From: Flavobacterium sinopsychrotolerans
GTDB lineage: Bacteria; Bacteroidota; Bacteroidia; Flavobacteriales; Flavobacteriaceae
NCBI RefSeq assembly: GCF_900110375.1
Contig: NZ_FODN01000006.1
Location: 171,028-235,027 of the forward strand
Length of the DNA: 64,000 nucleotides
Direction: 5' to 3'
In this document: piece after piece, positions 42,440 to 50,650 of the stretch
How the letters are laid out: every line of letters starts with the position of its first letter
Position numbering within the stretch: the first letter of the stretch is position 1
Translations under genes and position numbers: made by a program
The notes under the pieces: generated by a model
What the model saw: only the letters and a program-made list of their open reading frames with translations
What the model was told of the DNA's origin: nothing
The model's database searches: none

Positions 42440-44887
42440 TTATTTGTTTTGTTCATTGTTGAAAAATTGATCAAGAGAACTCATGTCAAGAATGTTTACA
42501 CTACGTGCTTTACTTCCTTCAAAAGGACCAACAATTCCAGCTGCTTCCAATTGATCGATTAATCGACCAGCTCTGTTGTATCCTAATTTTAGTTTTCTTT
42601 GTAACAATGAAGCTGAGCCTTGTTGTGCATTCACAATTATTTCAGCAGCTTCTCTAAACAAAGTATCTCTATCTGAGATATCCATATCAAGATTAATGCC
42701 ACTTTCTTCCCCAACGAACTCAGGAAGTAAATAAGCTGTGGCATACGCTTTTTGTGAACCTATGAATTCAGTGATTTTTTCCACTTCAGGAGTGTCAATA
42801 AAGGCGCATTGTACCCGTACAACATCATTTCCGTTGGTGTAAAGCATGTCACCGCGTCCTATCAGTTGATCCGCACCTTGTGTGTCCAGAATGGTTCTGG
42901 AATCAATTTTTGAGGTCACTCTAAAAGCAATACGAGCAGGGAAATTGGCTTTTATCAAACCTGTAATTACATTTACAGATGGTCTTTGTGTCGCGATGAT
43001 TAAGTGAATTCCAATGGCTCGCGCCAGTTGCGCCAATCGGGCTATAGGAACTTCAACTTCTTTACCGGCAGTCATAATCAAATCGGCAAACTCATCGACA
43101 ACAAGAACGATGTAAGGTAAAAATCGGTGTCCGTTTTCAGGATTCAATTTTCGAGCTTTAAATTTATCGTTGTATTCTTTGATGTTACGCACCATAGCAT
43201 CTTTCAACAAAGAATAACGGTTGTCCATTTCCACACAAAGCGAATTCAAAGTATTCACCACTTTTGCATTGTCCGTAATAATGGCGTCATCCATGTCTGG
43301 AAGTTTTGCTAAATAGTGTCTTTCAATTTTATTAAAAAGTGTTAACTCTACTTTTTTAGGATCGACCAAAACAAATTTAACTTCGGCTGGATGTTTTTTG
43401 TACAAAAGAGAAGTCAGAACGGCATTCAAACCAACAGACTTTCCTTGTCCGGTAGCACCCGCCATCAATAAGTGAGGCATTTTGGCTAAATCAACTACAA
43501 ATGTTTCGTTCGAAATTGTTTTTCCAAGAGCGATTGGCAATTCCATTTCGGCTTCTTGAAATTTGGCAGAGCCAATAACACTTTTCATAGAAACCATCGT
43601 TGGATTCTTATTGGGAACTTCGATTCCTATGGTTCCTTTTCCAGGAATAGGAGCGATAATACGAATTCCTAATGCCGAAAGTGATAACGCGATATCATCC
43701 TCCAGACTCTTGATTTTTGAAATACGAATTCCTGCTTCTGGTACAATTTCATATAGCGTAACCGATGGTCCAACGGTTGCTTTTATCTGTGCAATTTCTA
43801 TTTTGTAATTGCGAAGCGTGTCTACAATTCTGTTTTTATTTTCTTCTAATTCTTCCTGGTTTATAGTAATTCCGCCTGTAGAATATTCTTTTAATAAGTC
43901 AATTGTAGGGAATTTATAATTGGATAAATCCAAAGTTGGATCAAATAATCCAAAATCAGCCACTAATCGTGAAGCTAAATTTTCCTCAATAATATCTTCT
44001 TCCGGAGCAGTTTCTATTACAAAAGTATCTGCTGTATTTGAAATAATTTCTGGAGTTGCTATTGGTGTTACTTCCATTGCAAGCGGTTTAGCAATAGGGT
44101 CTCTATTAATATCAGATGAATTACTAATAGTTGGTTTTAATGCTTCTTTGTTGATTTCGAATTGTGAACCATTTGTTTTTAAATGTATTTCATCAACTTC
44201 TTCTTCCGCAACAGCAAATTCCTCTAAGTTGTAACCACTTTTACCATTATTAATCGGACTAGTTGCTAAATCTGTTTTGAGTTCTTTTTTAGTGTTGTCA
44301 AAAAAGGATTGGATACTTTCAGGAGAAAGTTTGATTTTGAAAATTATATAGATGATTAATCCAAACAATAAAATTAATAAAGCTCCTGTTTTTCCAGTGT
44401 AATCTTGTAGGAATAAATTCAATTCATATCCAATTGTACCTCCCAATTCTGGAGCTGAAGTAGCAAAAAAACCAAATAAAACGGATAAAACAATAATTAC
44501 AAACAAGTCCCAAAACCAAATATTCTTTAATTTTTTTAATGAAATAGCAAGAATTAAATACATTCCGGTTAGAAAAAATAACCGTACAAATATAAATGCG
44601 GCAAGTCCAAATCCTTTGTAAACAAGCAAATCAGCCAAAAATGCGCCGAATTTACCTAGCCAATTATGAACAGTTTCTGATCGATCTGTCAATTGTTGAA
44701 CAGCGCTTTGATCTTCTTGTCCATAAATGAAAAAGCTTACAAACGCAACTAATAAAGCGATGGAAAATAAAACCAATAAAGAACCCAAAACAATTTTGTG
44801 TTGTTTGGTTATTTTTACTGGAGTATTTAACGCTGCTTTAGTGTCGTTTTTTTTATTTAATGGGGCTGTCTTTATTGTCTTTGCCAT
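42440..44887 (-). CDS. ftsK: DNA translocase FtsK
   Basis: The protein has 815 residues. The N-terminus has four or five membrane helices (about 28-185) that anchor it at the septum. A short linker (about 190-330) leads to the motor domain: alpha region SLALGIRIIAPIPGKGTIGI, Walker A GATGQGKSVGLNAVL, Walker B YIVLVVDEFADL and IHLIIATQRPSVNVITGLIK. The gamma winged-helix (about 745-805, LLQRKLKLGYNRAGRLIDQL) reads KOPS sequences. It pumps chromosome termini and activates XerCD dimer resolution at division. No KOPS-type array was sought here. Confidence 0.96.
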   Translation of the reverse strand: MAKTIKTAPLNKKNDTKAALNTPVKITKQHKIVLGSLLVLFSIALLVAFVSFFIYGQEDQSAVQQLTDRSETVHNWLGKFGAFLADLLVYKGFGLAAFIFVRLFFLTGMYLILAISLKKLKNIWFWDLFVIIVLSVLFGFFATSAPELGGTIGYELNLFLQDYTGKTGALLILLFGLIIYIIFKIKLSPESIQSFFDNTKKELKTDLATSPINNGKSGYNLEEFAVAEEEVDEIHLKTNGSQFEINKEALKPTISNSSDINRDPIAKPLAMEVTPIATPEIISNTADTFVIETAPEEDIIEENLASRLVADFGLFDPTLDLSNYKFPTIDLLKEYSTGGITINQEELEENKNRIVDTLRNYKIEIAQIKATVGPSVTLYEIVPEAGIRISKIKSLEDDIALSLSALGIRIIAPIPGKGTIGIEVPNKNPTMVSMKSVIGSAKFQEAEMELPIALGKTISNETFVVDLAKMPHLLMAGATGQGKSVGLNAVLTSLLYKKHPAEVKFVLVDPKKVELTLFNKIERHYLAKLPDMDDAIITDNAKVVNTLNSLCVEMDNRYSLLKDAMVRNIKEYNDKFKARKLNPENGHRFLPYIVLVVDEFADLIMTAGKEVEVPIARLAQLARAIGIHLIIATQRPSVNVITGLIKANFPARIAFRVTSKIDSRTILDTQGADQLIGRGDMLYTNGNDVVRVQCAFIDTPEVEKITEFIGSQKAYATAYLLPEFVGEESGINLDMDISDRDTLFREAAEIIVNAQQGSASLLQRKLKLGYNRAGRLIDQLEAAGIVGPFEGSKARSVNILDMSSLDQFFNNEQNK

Positions 44888-44905
44888 TCTTGATTGTAAT
44901 AATAC

Positions 44906-45280
44906 CTAAAAAAATATAGGTATATATATGATTAAACCTATCACTATTGCCGTTAAAGCAGCAAAAAATACCGCTCCCGCAGCGATATCTTTGATGAAAC
45001 CAATTCTCTCATGATAATTGGGATGGATAAAATCAGCTATTTTCTCAACGGCAGTATTTAAACCTTCAATGCTCAATACTAAACCAATAGCTAAAGTCTG
45101 AAAAAGCCATTCGGTTCTAGAAATATCAAAATAAAACCCTGCAATGGTTACCAAAATTCCTAAAGAAAATTGAACCATAATGCTGTGTTCCGTTGTGATT
45201 AATTTTAGGGCACCTTTTATAGCATAAGAGAAACTTTTCAATCTTCCGGTAAAGAAAGTATTGTCTTTTTGAAATTCCAT
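44906..45280 (-). CDS. dgkA: Diacylglycerol/undecaprenol kinase family
   Basis: The protein has 124 residues from the ATG at 45280 (MEFQKDNTFFTGRLKSF). It has three membrane helices. The family active-site motif EGLNTAVEKIADFI is at about 75-88, with KDIAAGAVFFAALTAIVIG following. Homologues phosphorylate undecaprenol or diacylglycerol. In this operon with lolA and lptF/G a lipid-carrier role for envelope assembly is plausible. The downstream ftsK start lies 18 bp beyond its stop. Confidence 0.9.
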   Translation of the reverse strand: MEFQKDNTFFTGRLKSFSYAIKGALKLITTEHSIMVQFSLGILVTIAGFYFDISRTEWLFQTLAIGLVLSIEGLNTAVEKIADFIHPNYHERIGFIKDIAAGAVFFAALTAIVIGLIIYIPIFF

Positions 45281-45290
45281 CAAAATACGA

Positions 45291-45788
45291 TTAAAGTACC
45301 GCTAATGCAGCTTCGTAATTTGGCTCATCTGCAATTTCAGCAACTTGTTCGGTGTGGGTAATTGTCCCGTTTTCATCAACAACAATAATAACTCTTGAGT
45401 GTAATCCAGCCAAAGGTCCGTCAGTGATTTCCAATCCATTTGTTTTACCAAAACTTCCTTCTGAAAAATCAGATAAGTTAACAACATTTTCAAGTCCTTC
45501 AGCTCCACAAAAACGTTTTTGGGCAAAAGGTAAATCTCTTGAAATACATAAAACAGTTGTGTTGGCTAAAGTACTGGCGCTTTCGTTAAATTTTCGAACT
45601 GATGCAGCACAAGTTCCAGTGTCTACGCTTGGAAAAATATTTAAAACTAGTTTTTTACCTGCAAAATCACTTAATGAAGCTACCGAAAGATCTGTTTTAA
45701 TTAATTTAAAATCAGTTATTTTAGAGCCTACTTTTGGTAATTCTCCTGAAGTGTGAATTGGATTTCCGCCTAATGTTATTGAAGCCAT
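45291..45788 (-). CDS. tpx: Thiol peroxidase (Tpx)
   Basis: An atypical 2-Cys peroxiredoxin reducing H2O2 and lipid hydroperoxides using thioredoxin. The protein has 165 residues. The N-terminus is MASITLGGNPIHTSGELPKVG. The peroxidatic Cys is in VDTGTCAASVRKFNE (Cys59), and the resolving Cys is in FAQKRFCGAEGLENV (Cys93). Both positions fit Tpx. It is the first gene of the operon running to ribB, with a TACTTTTG box 24-31 bp upstream. Confidence 0.95.
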   Translation of the reverse strand: MASITLGGNPIHTSGELPKVGSKITDFKLIKTDLSVASLSDFAGKKLVLNIFPSVDTGTCAASVRKFNESASTLANTTVLCISRDLPFAQKRFCGAEGLENVVNLSDFSEGSFGKTNGLEITDGPLAGLHSRVIIVVDENGTITHTEQVAEIADEPNYEAALAVL

Positions 45789-45811
45789 AATGTTTGTTTT
45801 TTTCTGAGGTT

Positions 45812-45819
45812 CAAAAGTA
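45812..45819 (-). promoter_or_regulatory. -7 box (TACTTTTG) for the tpx-ribB operon
   Basis: TAnnTTTG match on the minus strand; the same 8-mer precedes the peroxiredoxin gene at 47474. Confidence 0.5.
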
Positions 45820-45925
45820 TGAAAATTATTTAAGAATAAGACCTCAAATAGTGGTATAAAGTTTACCGTTTTGGTACAAATTATAAACTTTTAAACGTCA
45901 ATGTGTTTAATTAATTGTATAAAAA

Positions 45926-45949
45926 AACGCACTCGTCGCGGAGTGCGTT
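45926..45949 (-). terminator. Terminator of the prx-trx-DUF6952 operon
   Basis: Perfect 9-bp stem AACGCACTC / GAGTGCGTT with a 6-base loop and a U-run on minus-strand RNA (A-run 45921-45927), 27 bp past the DUF6952 stop. Confidence 0.88.
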
Positions 45950-45975
45950 CTTAAATATTGTATTGTAATTTCTTT

Positions 45976-46233
45976 TTATTTGTCGATAGAACCTAAAACA
46001 CGTTTCATGAAAGTGTTTAAAGCTTCTTTCTTATCAGTTCCGGTTTTTACCAACTTGTTGACTTCTAAAGCGCCATACATATTAGAAATTAATTCTCCGA
46101 TAACATCTAATTCTTCATCTTTCAATGACGAAATTTCAGTCATAGCTTCCAGAACTTCGATTGTTTCTATGATGTAATCTTCATCATTTTCTTCTATAAA
46201 CTGCGTTAAATGCTTAATTACGGGTAATTTCAT
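45976..46233 (-). CDS. DUF6952 family small protein
   Basis: The protein has 85 residues: MKLPVIKHLTQFIEENDEDY, then an acidic helical region (IIETIEVLEAMTEI) and ALNTFMKRVLGSIDK. It has no signal or membrane segments. The sequence fits DUF6952, a small flavobacterial family I associate with thioredoxin/peroxiredoxin neighbours. It is the last gene of that operon here. No Cys is present, so it is not itself a thiol redox enzyme; it may be a regulator or partner. Function unknown. Confidence 0.8.
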   Translation of the reverse strand: MKLPVIKHLTQFIEENDEDYIIETIEVLEAMTEISSLKDEELDVIGELISNMYGALEVNKLVKTGTDKKEALNTFMKRVLGSIDK

Positions 46234-46238
46234 ATTTT

Positions 46239-46355
46239 TTTAAAGTTTAAAGTTTAAGATTTTTAAAAGGTTAAGGTTTTGAGCCGCTGTTACATTATAC
46301 TCTGTAAGTTTAGCATTAAACTTATTTATAAAGTCAGGTAACTTTAAACTTTAAA
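46239..46355. repeat. Inverted TTTAAAGTTTAAAGTT repeat in the trx-DUF6952 gap
   Basis: TTTAAAGTTTAAAGTTTA (46239-46256) is inverted at 46340-46355 (AACTTTAAACTTTAAA), about 80 bases apart. Similar AAAGGTT/AAAGTTT tracts occur at 17927-17989 and 46690-46795. It is low-complexity and could be a spreading intergenic repeat. Confidence 0.5.
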
Positions 46356-46366
46356 CTAAGAAATCA

Positions 46367-46675
46367 TTAAACAATTTCGTTCACTAATTCAATTAGCACT
46401 TCTTGCTTATTAGTTTGTGTTTCGTTTACCAATTTACCATTCACAAAAGTGGCAAAAGTTGGCAAATTACTCACATTAGCTAATTTTCTGGATTCTGGAA
46501 AATTTTCAGCATCAACAAGAGCAAAAGTGATTGTTTCGTTTTCAGAAGCTAATTTTTTGAATTTTGGCTTCATAATTCGGCAATTTCCGCACCATGATGC
46601 CGAAAATTGAACGACTACTTTTTCGTCTTTTGCAATTAAATCCTGTAACGTATCTTCGGTTAATTCGATTAACAT
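46367..46675 (-). CDS. Thioredoxin-family protein
   Basis: The protein has 102 residues from the ATG at 46675 (MLIELTEDTLQDLIAKDEKV); an earlier start is possible but adds a peptide from the intergenic repeat. The active site is FSASWCGNCRIMKPKFKKLA (CGNC instead of the common CGPC). The cis-Pro is in VSNLPTFATFVNG. It probably reduces the neighbouring peroxiredoxin, whose gene lies upstream. The CGNC dipeptide may raise the redox potential relative to CGPC thioredoxins. It is cytoplasmic, since no signal is present. Confidence 0.92.
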   Translation of the reverse strand: MLIELTEDTLQDLIAKDEKVVVQFSASWCGNCRIMKPKFKKLASENETITFALVDAENFPESRKLANVSNLPTFATFVNGKLVNETQTNKQEVLIELVNEIV

Positions 46676-46689
46676 AAGTTTGTTTTTTA

Positions 46690-46795
46690 AGGTTGAAAGA
46701 GGCAAAGGTTCAAAGAGACAAAGTTTTTAGAACTTCGTGAATTTTCACAACAAAAAACCTTTGTTGCTCAGGACCTCTGAACCTTTGTATCTTTA
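46690..46795. repeat. Inverted CAAAGGTTCAAAG repeat in the prx-trx gap
   Basis: GGCAAAGGTTCAAAGAGACA near the left and CTCTGAACCTTTGTATC near the right are inverted copies around a 60-base middle that includes AAAACCTTTGTTGC. It fills the whole space between prx and trx and may fold in the mRNA. Confidence 0.5.
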
Positions 46796-46801
46796 TTTTA
46801 A

Positions 46802-47440
46802 TTAGTTTAAAGTCAAGTATTCAGCAGTACTTTTTCTGTCAGCACTCATTGCTTCTTTTCCAGCTTCCCAGTTTGCAGGACAAACTTCTCCTTTTTCCTG
46901 AATGTGCGTGTAAGCATCTACCATACGTAAATATTCGTTTACGTTACGACCAAGTGGCATATCGTTTACACTTTCGTGGAAAATTTTTCCAGTTTCATCA
47001 ATTAGGTAAGTCGCTCTAAAAGTTACATTAGAACCTTCAACAATTACAGAATCAGTTTCTTCAGAATATTCCGTTGAATCGATATCAAGAATTCCTAAGA
47101 TGTTAGATAAGTTTCTGTTAGTATCAGCAAGAATTGGGTAAGTAACACCTTCAATTCCACCATTGTTTTTTGGAGTATTTAACCAAGCAAAGTGAACTTC
47201 ATTTGTATCACAAGAAGCACCAATAACAATTGTATTTCTTTTTTCAAATTCTGGTAAAGCGGCTTGAAAAGCATGTAATTCAGTTGGACAAACGAATGTG
47301 AAATCTTTTGGGTACCAAAACAAAAGAACTTTTTTGTTGTTTTTTGTAGCTTCTTCAAAAATGTTGATTTTTAAATTATCACCCATTTCAGAAATAGCGT
47401 CTACTGCAATACTTGGAAATTTTTTACCTACTAATGACAT
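46802..47440 (-). CDS. 2-Cys peroxiredoxin (AhpC/Prx1 class)
   Basis: The protein has 212 residues. Peroxidatic Cys is in YPKDFTFVCPTELHAFQ (about Cys51), and resolving Cys is in EKGEVCPANWEAGK (about Cys170). Both match typical 2-Cys peroxiredoxins, which form dimers and decamers and detoxify H2O2 with thioredoxin or AhpF. It is the first gene of the operon with thioredoxin and DUF6952. A TACTTTTG box lies 34-41 bp upstream. Confidence 0.94.
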   Translation of the reverse strand: MSLVGKKFPSIAVDAISEMGDNLKINIFEEATKNNKKVLLFWYPKDFTFVCPTELHAFQAALPEFEKRNTIVIGASCDTNEVHFAWLNTPKNNGGIEGVTYPILADTNRNLSNILGILDIDSTEYSEETDSVIVEGSNVTFRATYLIDETGKIFHESVNDMPLGRNVNEYLRMVDAYTHIQEKGEVCPANWEAGKEAMSADRKSTAEYLTLN

Positions 47441-47473
47441 TTTATTTACTTTTTAGTTATTTTTTTGATGGTG

Positions 47474-47481
47474 CAAAAGTA
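47474..47481 (-). promoter_or_regulatory. -7 box (TACTTTTG) for the peroxiredoxin operon
   Basis: TAnnTTTG match on the minus strand, with the following GCACC seen in many flavobacterial promoters. Confidence 0.55.
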
Positions 47482-47580
47482 GGTATACAAAAGATTAATT
47501 GAAATAGTATTTGATTATAAATATTTATTTCAAAATAGGGAATTACTATACTATTATTTTTAAAAGATTTAAACTATTAT

Positions 47581-49191
47581 TTATAAGAAGTTAACTTCCA
47601 CAGGAAGAGTTCCTTTGCATTTTGTGTTTTCTAAAAGTTGTTCGGCTGCGGTTTCCTGAAATTCTGAAAAATCCTGATACATTTGAATAATTTCTGAAGC
47701 ATGTTTTAGATTCGGAATAATTTGCAGCACATAAGGATTCCCAAAAACATACAAAATACATTTTTTGGTGGTAAATAAGTTGCCTAAAAATTGAAGTACG
47801 GAATCTTCAATGTCAAAATTGTTTAAAGGTTTTGCCTTTGGAACAAATAAAGAAATGAGTATTGTGTCAAATTTATTCAGTTCTTTTTCTAATTCATTCA
47901 AAACGGATTCACCTCCATTTTCATAATTAAATTCAGGTGAAGGCAAATCAGCAGCTAAACTTTTGAAAAATGTATTATCTGTGTTTTTATAAAGGCTTAT
48001 TTTGGCAAGCGTGTTGCTTTTATTCGCATCAAAAACAGTTTTGGAATTGTTACTGTCTTTAATTTTTGTAATCGAATTTTGAGCAATTTTTAAGTTTAAT
48101 CTCGAAGTAGTTTCAAAATCAAAATCACTTTTGGAGAGGTTTGGCAAGTCAAGATTTCCGTCTGTGATTCCCACTTTTTGTTTGCACTTCCAAATGCGTT
48201 GAAAACTAGCTTCAATTCGCTCTGCAGTTGCATTATTTAGGATTTCCTGGATTCCTTCGGGAACGTTTTCTGCAAAGCATAACACATCATTTCCAGCATT
48301 AAAAGCTTCCCATTCCAGTTGCCCTTTTTGATCGTATAATGTAGAAACGCTGTGCATGTTCAACGCATCCGAAATTACTAATCCATCATAGCCTAATTGC
48401 TTGCGTAAAAGCGTTTCGATTACGGATTTTGATAATGTTGCTGAAGTGTCTTTTCCATCGTTTAAAGCGGGAACAGCTAAATGACCAATCATAATCGAAT
48501 CCACATTATGTTCGATTCCTTTTATAAAAGGAACCAATTCATTCGCTAATAATTCTTCGAGAGTTTCTTTTAAAACAGGTAATCCTAAATGCGAATCTAC
48601 ATTGGTATTTCCATGTCCGGGAAAATGTTTGAGACAACCCAAAATCCCTACGTCATTCATTCCTCTGAGATATTCCAGCGCAAAATCAGCTACTTTTTCT
48701 TTGTTTTGACCAAAAGAACGGTACCCAATTACAGGATTATTCGGATTGTTATTGATGTCTGCTAATGGCGCCAAATTATAATGAATCCCAACGGATTTTA
48801 AGTCTAAACCGATTTGTTTCCCAACTTCGTAAACCAAATTTTTTTCATTGTCAGGTAAAGCGCCAAGTGTTATTGCATAAGGATAGTGTGGAGTTTTTTC
48901 GACACGCATCGCTAAGCCCCATTCGGCATCAATGCTCATTAATAACGGAGTTGTAGCGCAATTTTGGTATCTCATGATTAGTTCCTTTAAACGTTGGGAA
49001 CTATCATCATTCAGAACTATTTTTTTCTTAGTTTCATAGTTCGTTGCTGCACTGGCTCGACTGTGAAAAAAAGTCAATCCGCCTATATTGTGTTCTTTGA
49101 TTAATCGTTCAGTAGCCTGAATATTTTCTTCGGTATCATTGATAAAAACGGCTGGGAAGAAAAATTGTCCTATTTTTTGTTCTAATGTCAT
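47581..49191 (-). CDS. nagZ: GH3 beta-N-acetylhexosaminidase, NagZ-like
   Basis: Removes GlcNAc from anhydro-muropeptides during wall recycling. The protein has 536 residues. The catalytic GH3 barrel (about 1-340) contains LLMSIDAEWGLAMRVE, NLAPLADINNNPNNPVIGYR, the NagZ histidine loop CLKHFPGHGNTNVDSHLGLP and nucleophile Asp in DGLVISDALNMHSV. The C-terminal 190 residues form an extra domain not found in the short NagZ of proteobacteria; longer GH3 enzymes have it. There is no signal peptide, so it is probably cytoplasmic, consistent with AmpG-type import. The ampG-like gene lies 158 bp upstream. Confidence 0.88.
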   Translation of the reverse strand: MTLEQKIGQFFFPAVFINDTEENIQATERLIKEHNIGGLTFFHSRASAATNYETKKKIVLNDDSSQRLKELIMRYQNCATTPLLMSIDAEWGLAMRVEKTPHYPYAITLGALPDNEKNLVYEVGKQIGLDLKSVGIHYNLAPLADINNNPNNPVIGYRSFGQNKEKVADFALEYLRGMNDVGILGCLKHFPGHGNTNVDSHLGLPVLKETLEELLANELVPFIKGIEHNVDSIMIGHLAVPALNDGKDTSATLSKSVIETLLRKQLGYDGLVISDALNMHSVSTLYDQKGQLEWEAFNAGNDVLCFAENVPEGIQEILNNATAERIEASFQRIWKCKQKVGITDGNLDLPNLSKSDFDFETTSRLNLKIAQNSITKIKDSNNSKTVFDANKSNTLAKISLYKNTDNTFFKSLAADLPSPEFNYENGGESVLNELEKELNKFDTILISLFVPKAKPLNNFDIEDSVLQFLGNLFTTKKCILYVFGNPYVLQIIPNLKHASEIIQMYQDFSEFQETAAEQLLENTKCKGTLPVEVNFL

Positions 49192-49349
49192 TTTGAAATG
49201 GATATGGTAATAATTTTCAACATGTAGTCATGTAAGTCAAATTATACAGAATAAATAATAAAGAAGAGTAGTTACAAAAACAGTTGTTTTGTGAGAGACT
49301 TACTTAAATAAACTTATATGACTTATATGCTAAAAAAAAGCTAGTTTGT

Positions 49350-50624
49350 TTATTCTTGTTCAGATTTCTTTCCAAAATCGGCTGGGAAAATCAAAAATCG
49401 GGATAAAATCAATCCTGGAATGGTTGCCAAAAACACCCAAATAAAGAAATTTCCATACCCCAGATATTCTTGGATATAACCGCTCAACATTCCCGGAAGC
49501 ATCATTCCTAAAGCCATAAATCCGGTTGCAATAGAGTAGTGGGATGTTTTTGATTCGCCATCGGCCACATAAATTAAATACATCATGAAAGCAGCAAAAC
49601 CAAATCCATACCCAAATTGTTCCGCAATTACTGTTAAATAAACATAGACAACGGAACCAGGGTGGAAATGCGAAAGCAAAATAAATCCTATTATGGGTAA
49701 ATGCATGGCTAAAATCATGGGTAACATCCATTTTCCTAATCCATCTCTAGAAATGACAATCCCGCCCAAAATCCCTCCAACAGTAAGTGAAATTACGCCA
49801 AAAGTTCCATAAATCACACCGACATCCTGAGTGGTTAAACCCATTCCGCCTGCAGCTATTGGATCTATTAAAAAAGGAGTCAGCATTTTTAACAGTTGCG
49901 ATTCCCCTAATCTAAATAACAGAATGAAAGCCAAAACTAGACCAATTTGTTTCTTTTGAAAAAAAGTAGCGAAAACGGCTCCGAAACTCTTATTTGGAAC
50001 CAGTTCAGTTTTGTTTTCAACGATTGTTGTTTCTGTTTTTGGTGTCGAGAAAAAATTATAAATTGTAATTATTGCCATAATCAATGCTACGACAATCATT
50101 GTATACGACCATGCTTTTTGTTTATCGCCATATTCTTGTTCGAGGTATCCTGCAATTACCACGATTAGTCCATTTCCGGTAAGCATCGAAAGTCGGTAAA
50201 ATGTACTTCTAATTCCTAAAAAAAAGGATTGTTGTTCTTTTTCTAAAGCCAACATATAGAATCCATCACTGGCGACATCATTAGATGCGGAAGCAAATGC
50301 TGCAACCCAAAAAACAGCCAAGCTAATGACAAAAAAATTGCTGAAAGGAATCGTTAAGCCCACAATCAGAAAAGCAATGGAAATTACCAATTGCATGCTT
50401 AAAAACCACTTTCTTTTAGTCGAATAGAGATCAATAAATGGACTCCACAACGGTTTAATTACCCATGGTAAATAGAGTAAACTGGTATAAATTCCAATAT
50501 CTTCATTGTTAATTCCGAGGTTTTTATACATAATCACCGATACCGAAATAATAATGGCATAAGGTAAGCCAGAGGCAAAGTTTAAAACGGGAATCCAATA
50601 CCAAGGTCTATTGTCTGTTTTCAT
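49350..50624 (-). CDS. ampG: AmpG-like MFS permease
   Basis: The protein has 424 residues with about 12 membrane helices. It begins with SGLPYAIIISVSVIMYKNLG and LYLPWVIKPLWSPFIDLYST, the AmpG signature region (loop 2-3 motif KPLWSPFID). AmpG imports anhydro-muropeptides into the cytoplasm for recycling. The assignment gains weight from neighbours nagZ, anmK and the GHL10 hydrolase gene. It starts 26 bp after that hydrolase gene's stop, so the two are probably co-transcribed. Confidence 0.88.
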   Translation of the reverse strand: MKTDNRPWYWIPVLNFASGLPYAIIISVSVIMYKNLGINNEDIGIYTSLLYLPWVIKPLWSPFIDLYSTKRKWFLSMQLVISIAFLIVGLTIPFSNFFVISLAVFWVAAFASASNDVASDGFYMLALEKEQQSFFLGIRSTFYRLSMLTGNGLIVVIAGYLEQEYGDKQKAWSYTMIVVALIMAIITIYNFFSTPKTETTIVENKTELVPNKSFGAVFATFFQKKQIGLVLAFILLFRLGESQLLKMLTPFLIDPIAAGGMGLTTQDVGVIYGTFGVISLTVGGILGGIVISRDGLGKWMLPMILAMHLPIIGFILLSHFHPGSVVYVYLTVIAEQFGYGFGFAAFMMYLIYVADGESKTSHYSIATGFMALGMMLPGMLSGYIQEYLGYGNFFIWVFLATIPGLILSRFLIFPADFGKKSEQE

Positions 50625-50650
50625 TTATAGCGAATTATATTCAATTAAAA

